NCBI RefSeq assembly: GCF_031846505.1
Contig: NZ_JAVRHP010000002.1
Coordinates: 1 to 64,000 of the forward strand
DNA from: Autumnicola edwardsiae
GTDB lineage: Bacteria; Bacteroidota; Bacteroidia; Flavobacteriales; Flavobacteriaceae
DNA: 64,000 nucleotides
Reading direction: 5' to 3'
The position numbers were made by a program, and so were the translations under genes. Shown here piece after piece: positions 8,916 to 18,028 of the stretch. The notes below the pieces were generated by a model. It worked only from the letters and a program-made list of their open reading frames with translations. It was not told the origin of the DNA and searched no databases. The number at the start of each line of letters is the position of its first letter. Position 1 is the first letter of the stretch.

Positions 8916-9659
8916 TTAAAATCCTATTGAATTACCACCGTCTATAGGCAGTATGGTTCCTGTTGTAAATTTTGACTGGGTAGTGGCATAGTAAAAAACG
9001 GCATCTCCAATATCTGAAGGTTCCCCAAGCCTGCCCATTGGTGTCCTGGAAAGTACCTTGTTCTTTCTCTCGGGATCGCTGTCCAGGGCCTTGCCGCTCA
9101 TATTGGTTTTAATAAAACCCGGAGCAACACAGTTTACCCTTATTCCATGTTCGGCAAGATCTACGGCCATGGCGCGTGTCATCCCTTCTATCGCCGTTTT
9201 ACTTGCAGAATACGCAATAACTTTTGGAATTCCGTACTGTGCCGCCATAGAACTAATGTTGATAATGCTTCCGGAGTTCTTCTCTTTCATGAATTTAGAA
9301 ACTTCGCGGCTCATCACAAAAACGCTGGTAACGTTTGTATGAAGAATAGATTGGAATTCCTCATCGGTCACTTCCATAAATTCCTTTTTCATATTAATCC
9401 CGGCGTTGTTCACCAAAATATCGATAGCCCCTGCTTCTTTGGCAATTTTCGCCACAGCCTCGGGAATTTCTTTAAGATTATTAAGGTCGAGGATAAAAGG
9501 TTTTGCGTTAGGGCCAAGTTCTTCACAGGCCTTCAGGGTTTTTTCCTCGTTTCTTCCGTTTACATAAGTAGTAATGCCATTATCACAAAACTTTTTTGCG
9601 GTAGCATATCCAAGTCCGGCATTGGCGCCGGTTACAATTGCAGTCAGGTTGTTTTTCAT
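8916..9659 (-). CDS. SDR oxidoreductase, probable D-fructuronate reductase
   Basis: A short-chain dehydrogenase of about 247 residues: NAD(P)-binding TGANAGLGYATA, NNAG, the catalytic Ser/Tyr/Lys set (ISS then YSASK) and the PG motif in VAPGFIKTNM. The sequence resembles KduD/YjmF-type enzymes. Between GH67 and uxuA, the missing step is fructuronate to mannonate, and no classic UxuB is in the window, so I infer that it fills that role, as SDR-type D-mannonate oxidoreductases do in some bacilli. The alternative is a 2-deoxygluconate or gluconate dehydrogenase. An upstream ATG at 9707 is in frame, but the ATG at 9659 starts directly before the Rossmann strand. Confidence 0.8.
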   Translation of the reverse strand: MKNNLTAIVTGANAGLGYATAKKFCDNGITTYVNGRNEEKTLKACEELGPNAKPFILDLNNLKEIPEAVAKIAKEAGAIDILVNNAGINMKKEFMEVTDEEFQSILHTNVTSVFVMSREVSKFMKEKNSGSIINISSMAAQYGIPKVIAYSASKTAIEGMTRAMAVDLAEHGIRVNCVAPGFIKTNMSGKALDSDPERKNKVLSRTPMGRLGEPSDIGDAVFYYATTQSKFTTGTILPIDGGNSIGF

Positions 9660-9749
9660 TAAATTATATTGTTGAACCATGGCAAGGCATTGGGTTGCCA
9701 TTACCATAGCTACTTTAGTTAAATGCCCAATTTGGGTCTGTAAATTATT

Positions 9750-11915
9750 TTATTCCCAGGAAGGCCTTATGCCCGGGGCAAAAGGAAATTCGAGGGATTT
9801 GTAATATTCAAGATCATGTTCTGGTTGTGGCACAGATTCGGGGATTTCCATACCTGAAAACTGCTGAAAATAAGAAAGACATGCATCCCTCCACCATTTT
9901 GATTCTTTAAGCTGAATCTGTAAAAGCATAGCAACTTTTTCAAAACGTTCTTTATCTACATATTCTTCCATATTGTTCCATGTATCCACCATTTCTTCTA
10001 CGTCTTCCACACCTTCCTGATAAGTGGTAGCCAGGTTGTGCCAAAGCGTTTCCCCGTTGTCCATCTCATAATCCCATGGCAGGTGATGGAACCAAAGCAG
10101 GTATTTCTCCGGAGTGGTTTCCGGGGAGCTGTATTTTTCTGCAATAGGATTTGCGTACTGTGAAAGCGCGTCGCTTCCAGATTGGGTACGGTCAAAACCA
10201 ATACCTTCTTCATCTGCTTTATGGTAGTACACAGGATTCCATTCGGGTCTGGAAAGATTGCTAACCCAAGGTCCCGGCCCATAGTGATGGCCTGTGTCCA
10301 TAATATGGTGCAAGCCAAGCGGAGTCATATATTTTACTACAGCTTCACGGGATTTTATCATTAAGTCTGTAACCGGATATATAAATGCTTCTTCGTTGGT
10401 GAAGGTCATTTTTAACCATTCTTCAGCTATTTCTTCAGAACTCATGTAAGGGTCCCATGCAAGTCGTCCAAAGCCATACCAGCTGCTTTGGCCAAAAGGA
10501 TGACCCGTCCAGTTTTTTGCGGTACCAATATTGGCAACTCCGGCCATCCCGGTAAGTTTTTTATTGGAAAGGCTACCATCGATAACCTTGGCGACGGTAG
10601 AATTTTCACCATTCACATAAGTATCTTCCTCCAGGGTTTCTTCAAATAACTTCGGAAGAAATACCAGGTGGGAAGCAAATCCCAGGTATTCCTGAGTTAT
10701 CTGAAATTCCATCATCAGCGGAGTATTTGGCATTGCTCCAAATACAGGATGAAAAGGCTCCCTTGGCTGGAAATCTATTGGCCCGTTTTTAACCTGAACC
10801 AAAACATTCTCCTTAAACCGACCATCGAAAGGAACAAATTCAGAATATGCCTGTTTTGCACGATCTTCGGGATCATCTTCAGAATAAACAAAGGCACGCC
10901 ACATTACAATCCCGTTGTGCGGCGCAACCGCTTCTGCCAGCATATTTGCTCCGTCAACGTGCGTCCGGTCATAATTATTAGGTCCCGGTTGACCTTCAGA
11001 ATTTGCTTTTACGAGAAAACCTCCAAAATCGGGAATTTCAGCATAAATTTCATCAGCTTTATCTTTCCACCATTGTCTTACCTCAGCATTTAGAGGGTCT
11101 GCAGTATCCACATCTCCGCTTTCCAATGGAGCTGAAAACCGTGCAGTGAGATAAACCTGAATTCCGTAAGGACGAAAAACTTCAGCAAGAGCTTTAACTT
11201 TTTCAATGTATTGTTCTGTAAGAATCAGTGAATTGGCATTTACGTTAGTTAAAACAGTTCCATTAATTCCAATAGAAGCATTTGCCCGTGCATAATCTGT
11301 ATATTCTGGCTTGATCAATTCTGGTAACAAGTGCCAGTCCCAAATAGAAAAACCGGCATATCCTCGCTCTACAGTACGATCCAGATTGTCCCAATGGTTT
11401 AAAACACGCTTCTGAATTTTTGGGGAGTCGATAATTGCCAAATTTGAGAGGTCGTTATGTAGTTGCATCTCCTTAATAAGACGAAAACTTCCGTAGAGCA
11501 CTCCAATATCTGTTTTTGCTGTGATTAAGATGACTTTATTTCCATTTTGTTCTAAACTCATTATAATATAACCTTCAGAATTGATATTTTCGATATCTGA
11601 CTTTACATCACTGCGCATGTTTGCAGGGAGTTGATCGATATTTGCCAAAATAAGCAGTCCATCACCAGATTCCGCAGTTTTAAGTTCTTCATTAAAAAAA
11701 GAATGATAAGCTTTGGAAATTTCTTTGTGCGATACATCCAGACTTGGGGAATTTCCCATGACATTTATTGCTTTAAAAGCATCCAGATAAGATTGTTTGA
11801 GTTCTGAATCCTCAATGCTATCGTACTGGAGCCATAACTTGTAATCGTTTTGGGAAAATGTTGCCAGTGGGAAACAGCAAATAAGAACAAGAAGAATACT
11901 TTTTATTTGGTTCAT
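9750..11915 (-). CDS. GH67 alpha-glucuronidase
   Basis: Removes (4-O-methyl)glucuronate from the non-reducing end of xylo-oligosaccharides. 721 residues with a signal peptide (ILLVLICCFPLATFSQ), so it is probably periplasmic. The layout is that of GH67: an N-terminal alpha/beta domain, a TIM barrel, and a helical C-terminal domain (SKWWRDACLSYFQQFSG, PFAPGIRPSWE end). The acid Glu is expected at 307 in VKANSEGQPGP. The base pair is expected at Asp381 (NGPIDFQPRE) and Glu409 (QITQEYLG), whose 28-residue spacing matches the Asp365/Glu393 pair of the Cellvibrio enzyme. It is first in the leftward operon and shares a 194-base divergent promoter region with GH3. Confidence 0.95.
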   Translation of the reverse strand: MNQIKSILLVLICCFPLATFSQNDYKLWLQYDSIEDSELKQSYLDAFKAINVMGNSPSLDVSHKEISKAYHSFFNEELKTAESGDGLLILANIDQLPANMRSDVKSDIENINSEGYIIMSLEQNGNKVILITAKTDIGVLYGSFRLIKEMQLHNDLSNLAIIDSPKIQKRVLNHWDNLDRTVERGYAGFSIWDWHLLPELIKPEYTDYARANASIGINGTVLTNVNANSLILTEQYIEKVKALAEVFRPYGIQVYLTARFSAPLESGDVDTADPLNAEVRQWWKDKADEIYAEIPDFGGFLVKANSEGQPGPNNYDRTHVDGANMLAEAVAPHNGIVMWRAFVYSEDDPEDRAKQAYSEFVPFDGRFKENVLVQVKNGPIDFQPREPFHPVFGAMPNTPLMMEFQITQEYLGFASHLVFLPKLFEETLEEDTYVNGENSTVAKVIDGSLSNKKLTGMAGVANIGTAKNWTGHPFGQSSWYGFGRLAWDPYMSSEEIAEEWLKMTFTNEEAFIYPVTDLMIKSREAVVKYMTPLGLHHIMDTGHHYGPGPWVSNLSRPEWNPVYYHKADEEGIGFDRTQSGSDALSQYANPIAEKYSSPETTPEKYLLWFHHLPWDYEMDNGETLWHNLATTYQEGVEDVEEMVDTWNNMEEYVDKERFEKVAMLLQIQLKESKWWRDACLSYFQQFSGMEIPESVPQPEHDLEYYKSLEFPFAPGIRPSWE

Positions 11916-11946
11916 GGAAATTGTTGAAATAGTTAAGTAAGCCTGA

Positions 11947-11962
11947 AATAAATCGATTGCGA
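11947..11962. promoter_or_regulatory. Weak copy of the putative LacI-family operator
   Basis: AATAAATCGATTGCGA matches the best operator copy in 11 of 16 positions when counted by eye and keeps the central CG and one full half-site. It lies 32 bases upstream of the GH67 start and 40 bases from the strong copy at 12002. Confidence 0.4.
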
Positions 11963-12001
11963 TGGGAAATTAGGTAAAAAAAACAAACGAACAAAATTTT
12001 T

Positions 12002-12017
12002 GCGCAATCGGTTGCGT
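12002..12017. promoter_or_regulatory. Putative LacI-family operator, GH67/GH3 divergent promoter
   Basis: GCGCAATCGGTTGCGT is a pseudo-palindrome around a central CG, the form typical of LacI-family sites. It differs at one base from the copy at 47364-47379. It sits midway between the divergent GH67 and GH3 starts and could control both. Confidence 0.65.
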
Positions 12018-12049
12018 TTAATTTATTTTTATTCTTTATTTGTTAAGAG

Positions 12050-12057
12050 TATCTTTA
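12050..12057 (+). promoter_or_regulatory. Candidate -7 box for GH3
   Basis: TATCTTTA is one base off the Bacteroidota -7 consensus TAnnTTTG. It lies 53 bases before the GH3 ATG and downstream of the operator at 12002. Confidence 0.4.
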
Positions 12058-12109
12058 CATAATTGCTTCTTCTTTCGAAAAAATCCTTAATTCTTAATAC
12101 CTAAAGTGT

Positions 12110-14317
12110 ATGAATATTAATATTTTAAAAACGGTAATTCTTCTTTTGACCGTGATTGCCTTTTGCCCCGCGCAAGCTCAGGAAAATATCGAATCCGGAT
12201 CCTATGCCTTCAGAAATGCAGCATTGGATATTGATGCAAGGGTAGACGATTTGATAGACCGGTTAACTTTGGAAGAGAAGGCGATGCAAATGATGCACGA
12301 CAGTCCCGAAATTGAAAGGCTGGGCATCCCGAAATATAACTGGTGGAATGAAGCCCTTCATGGCATTGGCAGATCTGGTATTGCGACAGTTTTCCCACAG
12401 GCTATAGGAATGGGTGCCACATTTGATGAAGATCTTATCCTGGAAGTAGCTTCAGCAATTTCTGATGAGGCCCGGGCAACACATAACACAGCGGTTAAAA
12501 ATGGTTATCGCCGGCAGTATAGCGGCCTCACCTTCTGGACACCAAATATTAATATTTTTCGTGATCCGCGTTGGGGAAGAGGGCAGGAGACCTATGGAGA
12601 AGATCCATACCTTACTTCTATCCTTGGAACTGCCTTTGTAAAAGGCCTGCAGGGGGATCATCCAAAGTATCTTAAGACTGCTGCTGCTGCAAAACATTAT
12701 GCCGTACATAGCGGTCCGGAAAAATTGCGGCATGAATTTAATGCCGAAGCCACACAAAAGGATATGTGGGAAACCTATTTGCCTGCTTTTAAAGCATTGG
12801 TAGATGCAGATGTTGAAACGATTATGTGTGCATATAACAGTACAAACGGGGAGCCTTGTTGTGCCAATAAATATTTACTGCAGGACGTGCTGCGTGAGAA
12901 ATGGAATTTTGACGGCCACATCGTTAGTGACTGTTGGGCGCTGGTAGATTTTTATGAAGGCCATAATGTAGTAGAGACTCCCGAGGAGGCGGCAGCTTTG
13001 GGTGTTAAGAGTGGCGTAAACCTTAACTGCGGAAGTACCTATCCTGCTTTGCCCGAAGCGGTAAAACAAGGTTTAATTACCGAAGCAGAAATTGATGAGC
13101 AGCTAAAGGTGTTGCTAAAGACCAAATTTAAATTAGGACTTTTTGATCCTGTAGAAGGTAATCCTTACTCCCAACTTTCTGTAGAGAATTTAAATACCGA
13201 AGAGCACAGGCAACTGGCAAGAGAAACCGCTCAGAAATCTGTAGTAATGCTGAAGAATAACGGTGCATTGCCGCTTAAGAACGATCTTTCAAAGTATTTT
13301 GTGACCGGTCCCAATGCGACGAGTATAGAAGTGCTGCTGGGGAATTATCACGGCATAAATCCGAGTCTGGTGACAATTTTAGAAGGTCTTGCCGGCGCTG
13401 TAGAACCGCAGAGCCAGATGCAGTACAGGCAGGGAACTCTGCTTGACCGGCCAAATGCGAATCCGCAGGACTGGGCTTCACCAAACGCCGGGAACAGTGA
13501 CGCTACTATAGCTGTTCTGGGAATTTCAGGTGTGTTGGAAGGCGAAGAAGGAGAATCTATTGCTTCAGAAACCTTTGGGGACAGGTTGGATTATAACCTT
13601 CCGCAGAACCAGATAGATTATTTAAGGAAATTAAATGAAGCAGCCGGAGATAATCCTGTAATTGCAGTTATTACCGGGGGAAGCCCCATGAATTTGGAAG
13701 AAGTGCATGAACTTGCAGATGCGGTTTTACTGGTGTGGTATCCTGGCGAAGAAGGCGGAACAGCCGTGGCAGATATTATTTTTGGTGATATTTCTCCATC
13801 AGGAAGGTTGCCTATTACTTTTCCGAAATCGCTGGATGATCTTCCTCCTTATGAAGATTACAGCATGAATGGAAGAACGTACAAATACATGGACGAAGCT
13901 CCAATGTATCCTTTTGGCTACGGATTAAGTTATACGCAATTTGAATATTCTGATGTTCAGCTTAATAAAAATAAAGTAAAAAGAGGTAATTCCCTTACCG
14001 CCACTGCAACCGTGACCAACACAGGAGATAAGCAGGCTGAAGAAGTTGTGCAGCTTTATGTTTCTGACGTGGAAACTTCGGTAGATGCTCCAAAATATCA
14101 ACTTTATGGTGTAAAAAGAGTTTCTCTCGAGGCAGGTGCTTCCGAAGAAATTCAGTTTGAAATCACTCCCGGGATGATGGAGCTTGTAAATACAGATGGA
14201 GAAAGAGTGTTAGAAAAAGGGGAATTCAGGATTTATATTGGAGGGTCTACCCCGCACGAAAGAAATGTAGAACTGGGGATGGCAAAAGTTAAGGAAGCCA
14301 GCTTTAGAATGAATTAA
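12110..14317 (+). CDS. GH3 beta-xylosidase
   Basis: Probably releases xylose from the non-reducing end of xylo-oligosaccharides in the periplasm. 735 residues with a signal peptide (VILLLTVIAFCPAQAQ). The GH3 N-terminal barrel, the C-terminal alpha/beta sandwich (from about residue 385) and a fibronectin-III-like tail (from about 620) are all visible. The nucleophile is expected at Asp274 in HIVSDCWALVDF. Beta-xylosidase-like features are PKYNWWNEALHG, TFWTPNINIFRDPRWGRG, then QETYGEDPYL, and KHYAVHSGPE. The main alternative is beta-glucosidase, but the SDC motif and the PUL context favour xylose. It precedes uxaC by 24 bases in the same operon. Confidence 0.9.
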   Translation: MNINILKTVILLLTVIAFCPAQAQENIESGSYAFRNAALDIDARVDDLIDRLTLEEKAMQMMHDSPEIERLGIPKYNWWNEALHGIGRSGIATVFPQAIGMGATFDEDLILEVASAISDEARATHNTAVKNGYRRQYSGLTFWTPNINIFRDPRWGRGQETYGEDPYLTSILGTAFVKGLQGDHPKYLKTAAAAKHYAVHSGPEKLRHEFNAEATQKDMWETYLPAFKALVDADVETIMCAYNSTNGEPCCANKYLLQDVLREKWNFDGHIVSDCWALVDFYEGHNVVETPEEAAALGVKSGVNLNCGSTYPALPEAVKQGLITEAEIDEQLKVLLKTKFKLGLFDPVEGNPYSQLSVENLNTEEHRQLARETAQKSVVMLKNNGALPLKNDLSKYFVTGPNATSIEVLLGNYHGINPSLVTILEGLAGAVEPQSQMQYRQGTLLDRPNANPQDWASPNAGNSDATIAVLGISGVLEGEEGESIASETFGDRLDYNLPQNQIDYLRKLNEAAGDNPVIAVITGGSPMNLEEVHELADAVLLVWYPGEEGGTAVADIIFGDISPSGRLPITFPKSLDDLPPYEDYSMNGRTYKYMDEAPMYPFGYGLSYTQFEYSDVQLNKNKVKRGNSLTATATVTNTGDKQAEEVVQLYVSDVETSVDAPKYQLYGVKRVSLEAGASEEIQFEITPGMMELVNTDGERVLEKGEFRIYIGGSTPHERNVELGMAKVKEASFRMN

Positions 14318-14341
14318 TAACATACCGCTTTACAAAAATAG

Positions 14342-15748
14342 ATGGAAAGTTTTATTGACGAGAATTTTTTACTGGAGACCGAGTACGCCCAGGAATTATA
14401 TCACAACTATGCTAAATCTATGCCTATTATAGATTTTCATTGTCATTTAGCCGTAGAAGATATTGCAAATGACCGCCGGTTTTCGAATCTTACAGAAATA
14501 TGGATTCATGGCGATCACTATAAATGGAGGGCAATGCGTGCGCTGGGGATTAAAGAAAAGTATATTACCGGAGAAAGTAGTGATGAAGAGAAATTCCTGA
14601 AATGGGCTTCCACCATACCGTATGCACTTAGAAATCCTCTTTACCACTGGAGCCATCTGGAGCTGGAGCGGTATTTTGGTATTACAGAAATTCTTAATAA
14701 TGAAAGTGCTAAAAGGATCTATGACCAATGCAATAAGCTTCTTTCCACCCCTGAATATTCTGCGCGAAATTTGCTGAAGAAGATGAAGGTAGAGGTAGTG
14801 TGTACTTCAGACGATCCCGTAGACGATTTGAGATATCACAAGCAGATTGCCGGGGAAGGATTTGAGATCAAGATACTGCCAACATTTAGGCCGGACCAGC
14901 TTTTGGGTATAGAAAAAGAAGGCTTTAAAGATTATATTCAGAAACTATCAAATATTTCTGAGATAGAAGTTACGGATTTTGTTTCACTACAGCAGGCTAC
15001 GGAAAGTCGAATCGATTATTTTCATGAAGCAGGTTGCAGGCTTTCAGATCATGGCCTGGATTACGCCTGTGCTGAAGATTTTACAGAAGATGAACTAAAT
15101 GAAATTGTAAAAAAGAAACTGCAGAACAAAGAGCTTAATGCTTCAGAAGTTCTGATTTATAAATCCGGACTTCTTTATTTTATGGGTAAATATTACGCCG
15201 AGAAGAAATGGATCATGCAGTTGCACCTTGGACCAATAAGGGATAATAATTCCCGGTTGTTGAACAAATTGGGGGCAAATGCAGGAGTAGATAGTATTGG
15301 GGATTTTCAGCAAGCCAGGCCCCTGGCCAAATTTATGGATAGCCTGGATAAAACAGATTCCCTTCCTAAGACCATTTTATATAATGTTAACCCTGCAGAC
15401 AATGAGGTAATGGCAACTATGGCGGGAAATTATATGTCTGATACCGAAAAAGGCAAAATCCAGCATGGCGCTGCCTGGTGGTTTCTGGACCAGAAGGATG
15501 GGATTGAGAGGCAGCTGGATGCAATCTCTAATATGGGTTTAATTAGCTGTTTTGTAGGGATGTTGACCGATAGCAGGAGTTTGCTTTCTTATCCGAGGCA
15601 TGAATATTTCAGGAGAGTTTTGTGTAATTTGTTTGGGAATGACATTGAAAATAAAGCAATGCCGGCAGATATGGAATGGATAGGCAAAATTGTAGAGGAT
15701 ATTTGTTATAGGAATGCGAAGGAATATTTTAATTTCCCGGAAAAATAG
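14342..15748 (+). CDS. uxaC: Glucuronate isomerase
   Basis: Converts D-glucuronate to D-fructuronate (EC 5.3.1.12), the entry step for glucuronate freed by GH67 and GH115. 468 residues, normal for the family. Hallmarks are IDFHCHLAVEDIANDRRF with the metal-binding HxH, the LLSTPEYSARNLLKKMKVEV region, GCRLSDHGLD, MQLHLGPIRDNN and the C-terminal GAAWWFLDQKDGIERQL. Cytoplasmic, no signal peptide. It is transcribed with GH3, opposite to the operon that holds the next two steps (SDR and UxuA), so both arms would be switched from the same divergent region. Confidence 0.95.
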   Translation: MESFIDENFLLETEYAQELYHNYAKSMPIIDFHCHLAVEDIANDRRFSNLTEIWIHGDHYKWRAMRALGIKEKYITGESSDEEKFLKWASTIPYALRNPLYHWSHLELERYFGITEILNNESAKRIYDQCNKLLSTPEYSARNLLKKMKVEVVCTSDDPVDDLRYHKQIAGEGFEIKILPTFRPDQLLGIEKEGFKDYIQKLSNISEIEVTDFVSLQQATESRIDYFHEAGCRLSDHGLDYACAEDFTEDELNEIVKKKLQNKELNASEVLIYKSGLLYFMGKYYAEKKWIMQLHLGPIRDNNSRLLNKLGANAGVDSIGDFQQARPLAKFMDSLDKTDSLPKTILYNVNPADNEVMATMAGNYMSDTEKGKIQHGAAWWFLDQKDGIERQLDAISNMGLISCFVGMLTDSRSLLSYPRHEYFRRVLCNLFGNDIENKAMPADMEWIGKIVEDICYRNAKEYFNFPEK

Positions 15749-15801
15749 ATCTTTTTACAACGCAAAAAACTTAACTCTTAATTTCCTACTTTAAATGCGG
15801 A

Positions 15802-16857
15802 CTATTCGATTTCTAAAAGTTGGTCAGCATTTATTTTATTGCTTGAGCTTCTTACAATAATCTCGGTATCGAGCATGGTAATTTCAGAAATATCTGAAGC
15901 TAGTTTTTTTGAGGAATGATCAAGAATCCTTTTAGCCGAAATCTCTCCCATTTTCATTGCAGGATGTGAAACTGTAGACAGCGCAGGTTCTACTACAGAG
16001 GCCATGGGGTCATCATTAAACCCTATAATAGCTAGCTCTTCGGGAATTTTAATCCCTTTTGCCTTGGCGGTTAATATGGCGCTCACGGCCGCGGTATCAT
16101 TAGAAGAAAAAAGTCCGTCGGGAGGTTGAGGTAAATTCAGGAGTGTTTTTGTTGCTTCGCTGCCTTCTTCAAAGCTCATAGTTTCAAGGTCTATTATTAA
16201 ATCTTCGGCCACCTCAAGATTATTCTCCCTTAGCGCGTCTAAATAGCCTTTTTTCCGAAGCTTATAAACATTTAAATGTTGTGCGCCGGCAAAGTGGGCT
16301 ATCCTTTTGCAGCCCTGGTCTATAAGATGCTGGGTTGCGCGATATCCTGCCGTGTAATTGTCAATTATCACCCTGTAGGAATTAAACTCGGCAGGTACCC
16401 GGTCTACAAAAACTATGGGGATGTTTTGATCTACAAATTGCTTAAAGTGTTTTGTATCTTTAGTCTCCATACCAAGGGAGACAACAAGTCCGCTCACCCT
16501 ACTGTCATACAAAGCCTTAGCGTTGGTTATCTCATTATCATACTTGTCGTTGGACTGGCTTATAATTACGTTGTATCCTGCTTTTCTTGCTGTTTCCTCT
16601 ACCCCGCTTATCAAAGAAGCAATAAAGGGACGGTTTATTCTGGCAATTAGGATACCTATGGTTTTACTTTTGTTATTACGTAAACTGGCCGCTATGGAGT
16701 TGGGCCTGTACCCCAGTTGCCCGGCTATTTTTTGAATTTCTTTTGTAGTCTTTTGACTTATACTCTTGTGGTTATTAAGAGCCCGGGAAATGGTTGAAGG
16801 GGAATATTTCAATTCTTTTGCCAGGTCGTAGATCGTAACTTCTTTCTTTCTTTTCAT
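15802..16857 (-). CDS. LacI-family transcriptional regulator
   Basis: A 351-residue repressor-type protein. Residues 5-27 (VTIYDLAKELKYSPSTISRA) form the LacI helix-turn-helix, followed by the hinge helix RPNSIAASLRNNKS. The remainder is a periplasmic-binding-protein-like sensor domain, with TIGILIARINRPFIASLISG, DGLFSSNDTAAVSAI and IIGFNDDPMASVVEPALSTV. It is convergent with uxaC and central to the uronate/xylan genes. The most likely targets are the five pseudo-palindromic sites listed separately. The inducer is unknown; glucuronate, fructuronate or a xylo-oligosaccharide would fit the context. An inverted repeat just upstream (16880-16899) suggests autoregulation. Confidence 0.92.
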   Translation of the reverse strand: MKRKKEVTIYDLAKELKYSPSTISRALNNHKSISQKTTKEIQKIAGQLGYRPNSIAASLRNNKSKTIGILIARINRPFIASLISGVEETARKAGYNVIISQSNDKYDNEITNAKALYDSRVSGLVVSLGMETKDTKHFKQFVDQNIPIVFVDRVPAEFNSYRVIIDNYTAGYRATQHLIDQGCKRIAHFAGAQHLNVYKLRKKGYLDALRENNLEVAEDLIIDLETMSFEEGSEATKTLLNLPQPPDGLFSSNDTAAVSAILTAKAKGIKIPEELAIIGFNDDPMASVVEPALSTVSHPAMKMGEISAKRILDHSSKKLASDISEITMLDTEIIVRSSSNKINADQLLEIE

Positions 16858-16879
16858 TTATTGGGATCTTAATAACCCA

Positions 16880-16899
16880 GCAACAAATCTTTTTGTTGC
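16880..16899. promoter_or_regulatory. Inverted repeat upstream of the LacI-family gene
   Basis: Arms GCAACAAA and TTTGTTGC are exact reverse complements with a 4-base spacer. The repeat ends 23 bases upstream of the lacI-type start and just downstream of a candidate -7 box on the minus strand. It could be an operator or an mRNA leader hairpin. Confidence 0.5.
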
Positions 16900-16909
16900 G
16901 GAGGAACTT

Positions 16910-16917
16910 CAAATATA
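16910..16917 (-). promoter_or_regulatory. Candidate -7 box for the LacI-family gene
   Basis: On the minus strand this reads TATATTTG, a full match to TAnnTTTG. A second match (TAGATTTG) lies at 16919-16926. Transcription from here would begin near the inverted repeat at 16880-16899. Confidence 0.45.
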
Positions 16918-17120
16918 GCAAATCTATGGAATACTACGTCATTAAAGATATAACGCTAAGGGGGAAGCTGAATTTTTTTTCAAAAAATGAAAGTAAAGAA
17001 CATTGGTTGCTTAAAGTTGCACAAGAAATTCAGTACTATTTTAAGAAGTTAGAAGGTATGACGTGAAAAAGATACTTATAAAAACAATTGTAGTTCACAA
17101 TTTTTAGAAGTGGTTTAATT

Positions 17121-17840
17121 TTAGAATTCAAAGCTGAAGCCTTTTTCTGTCAATTTTTGATAGATCGTATTATCAAACTGATAAAGCTTGGCAGCTCTGT
17201 GAGAGACATCTTTCTGTTTTTCATTAAGGTCCACCAGAAGTTTCATTCTAAGGATTTTTCTGCGGAAGTTAGGCTTATCCATCTCAATATCCAGTATTTC
17301 TTCGTATAACTGCATGAGTTGTAACAGCGTGAATTTTTCTGGTAGTAAATTAAAGCCTATAGGAGCCTGTCGTACCCTTCGTCTCAATCTCTTTAAGCTG
17401 TAATCGAGAATTTGGTTGTGATCATAAATTAAGTCCGGAATTTCTTTAATTTTAAACCATTTGGCTTCTGAAGCTGTAAATCCGGCTTTTACATTATAAT
17501 CTTCTCGTTTTATCAGGGCGTTGTAACCAATAGTTATTACACGGCCTACAGGAAAGCGCTGGGGATCACCAAAGGCCTTTAGCTGTTCGAGATATATGTT
17601 GTCAAGGCCTGTGAGTTCACGCAGGAGCCGGTGCGCTGCGGCATCTATACCTTCTTCTTCTTTTATCCAGCCTCCAGGAAGCCCCCATTCCCCTTTCCTT
17701 ATCCCTCTTCCATGCTTCACCAGGAGGATTTCCAGACTGCCATTTTCAAATCCGAAAACAACGCAATCTATTGTTATAGAACTCATTACCGGTGTTTCTA
17801 CCAGCTCGCCAGACTCTTCTTTTACTAATGCTTTTTTCAT
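17121..17840 (-). CDS. Nudix-like winged-helix sugar regulator (NrtR/AraR type)
   Basis: 239 residues: an N-terminal Nudix-like fold (about 20-155) and a C-terminal winged helix (about 160-235). This is the architecture of NrtR-type regulators, including the arabinose regulator AraR of Bacteroides. The Nudix box region (residues 57-79) reads GWIKEEEGIDAAAH then RLLRELTGL: of the canonical REUxEExGU only R, one E and G remain, so hydrolysis is unlikely and the domain probably senses a ligand. It is divergent from the xylose transporter, kinase and isomerase operon, so control of that operon with xylose or a xylose metabolite as ligand is the natural inference. Confidence 0.85.
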   Translation of the reverse strand: MKKALVKEESGELVETPVMSSITIDCVVFGFENGSLEILLVKHGRGIRKGEWGLPGGWIKEEEGIDAAAHRLLRELTGLDNIYLEQLKAFGDPQRFPVGRVITIGYNALIKREDYNVKAGFTASEAKWFKIKEIPDLIYDHNQILDYSLKRLRRRVRQAPIGFNLLPEKFTLLQLMQLYEEILDIEMDKPNFRRKILRMKLLVDLNEKQKDVSHRAAKLYQFDNTIYQKLTEKGFSFEF

Positions 17841-17847
17841 TTATAAC

Positions 17848-17874
17848 TAAAATACTAAAAATGGTATCGTATTT
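17848..17874. promoter_or_regulatory. Inverted repeat in the regulator/xylE divergent region
   Basis: AAAATAC at 17848-17854 and GTATTTT at 17868-17874 are exact reverse complements, 13 bases apart, directly upstream of the Nudix-type regulator start. A second pair, AAACTT and AAGTTT, lies near 17975-18003 closer to xylE. Either may be the regulator's binding site. Confidence 0.35.
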
Positions 17875-18028
17875 TTCTGAGATGTTTTTTCAGAATAAAC
17901 AGAATTTGAAGTTTGTATTTTAAGATATTTTAATAAATACCCCTAATTAATTGCTAAACTAAAAATTAATATTTAAACTTGTGGTCATATAAACTATAAG
18001 TTTCATTTAAGTAATCATATAAAAAAGA

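Noticed and set aside
9147..9662. 171-codon plus-strand frame opposite the SDR gene
   Set aside because: Shadow of the SDR coding strand, rich in Phe/His/Asn typical of antisense frames.
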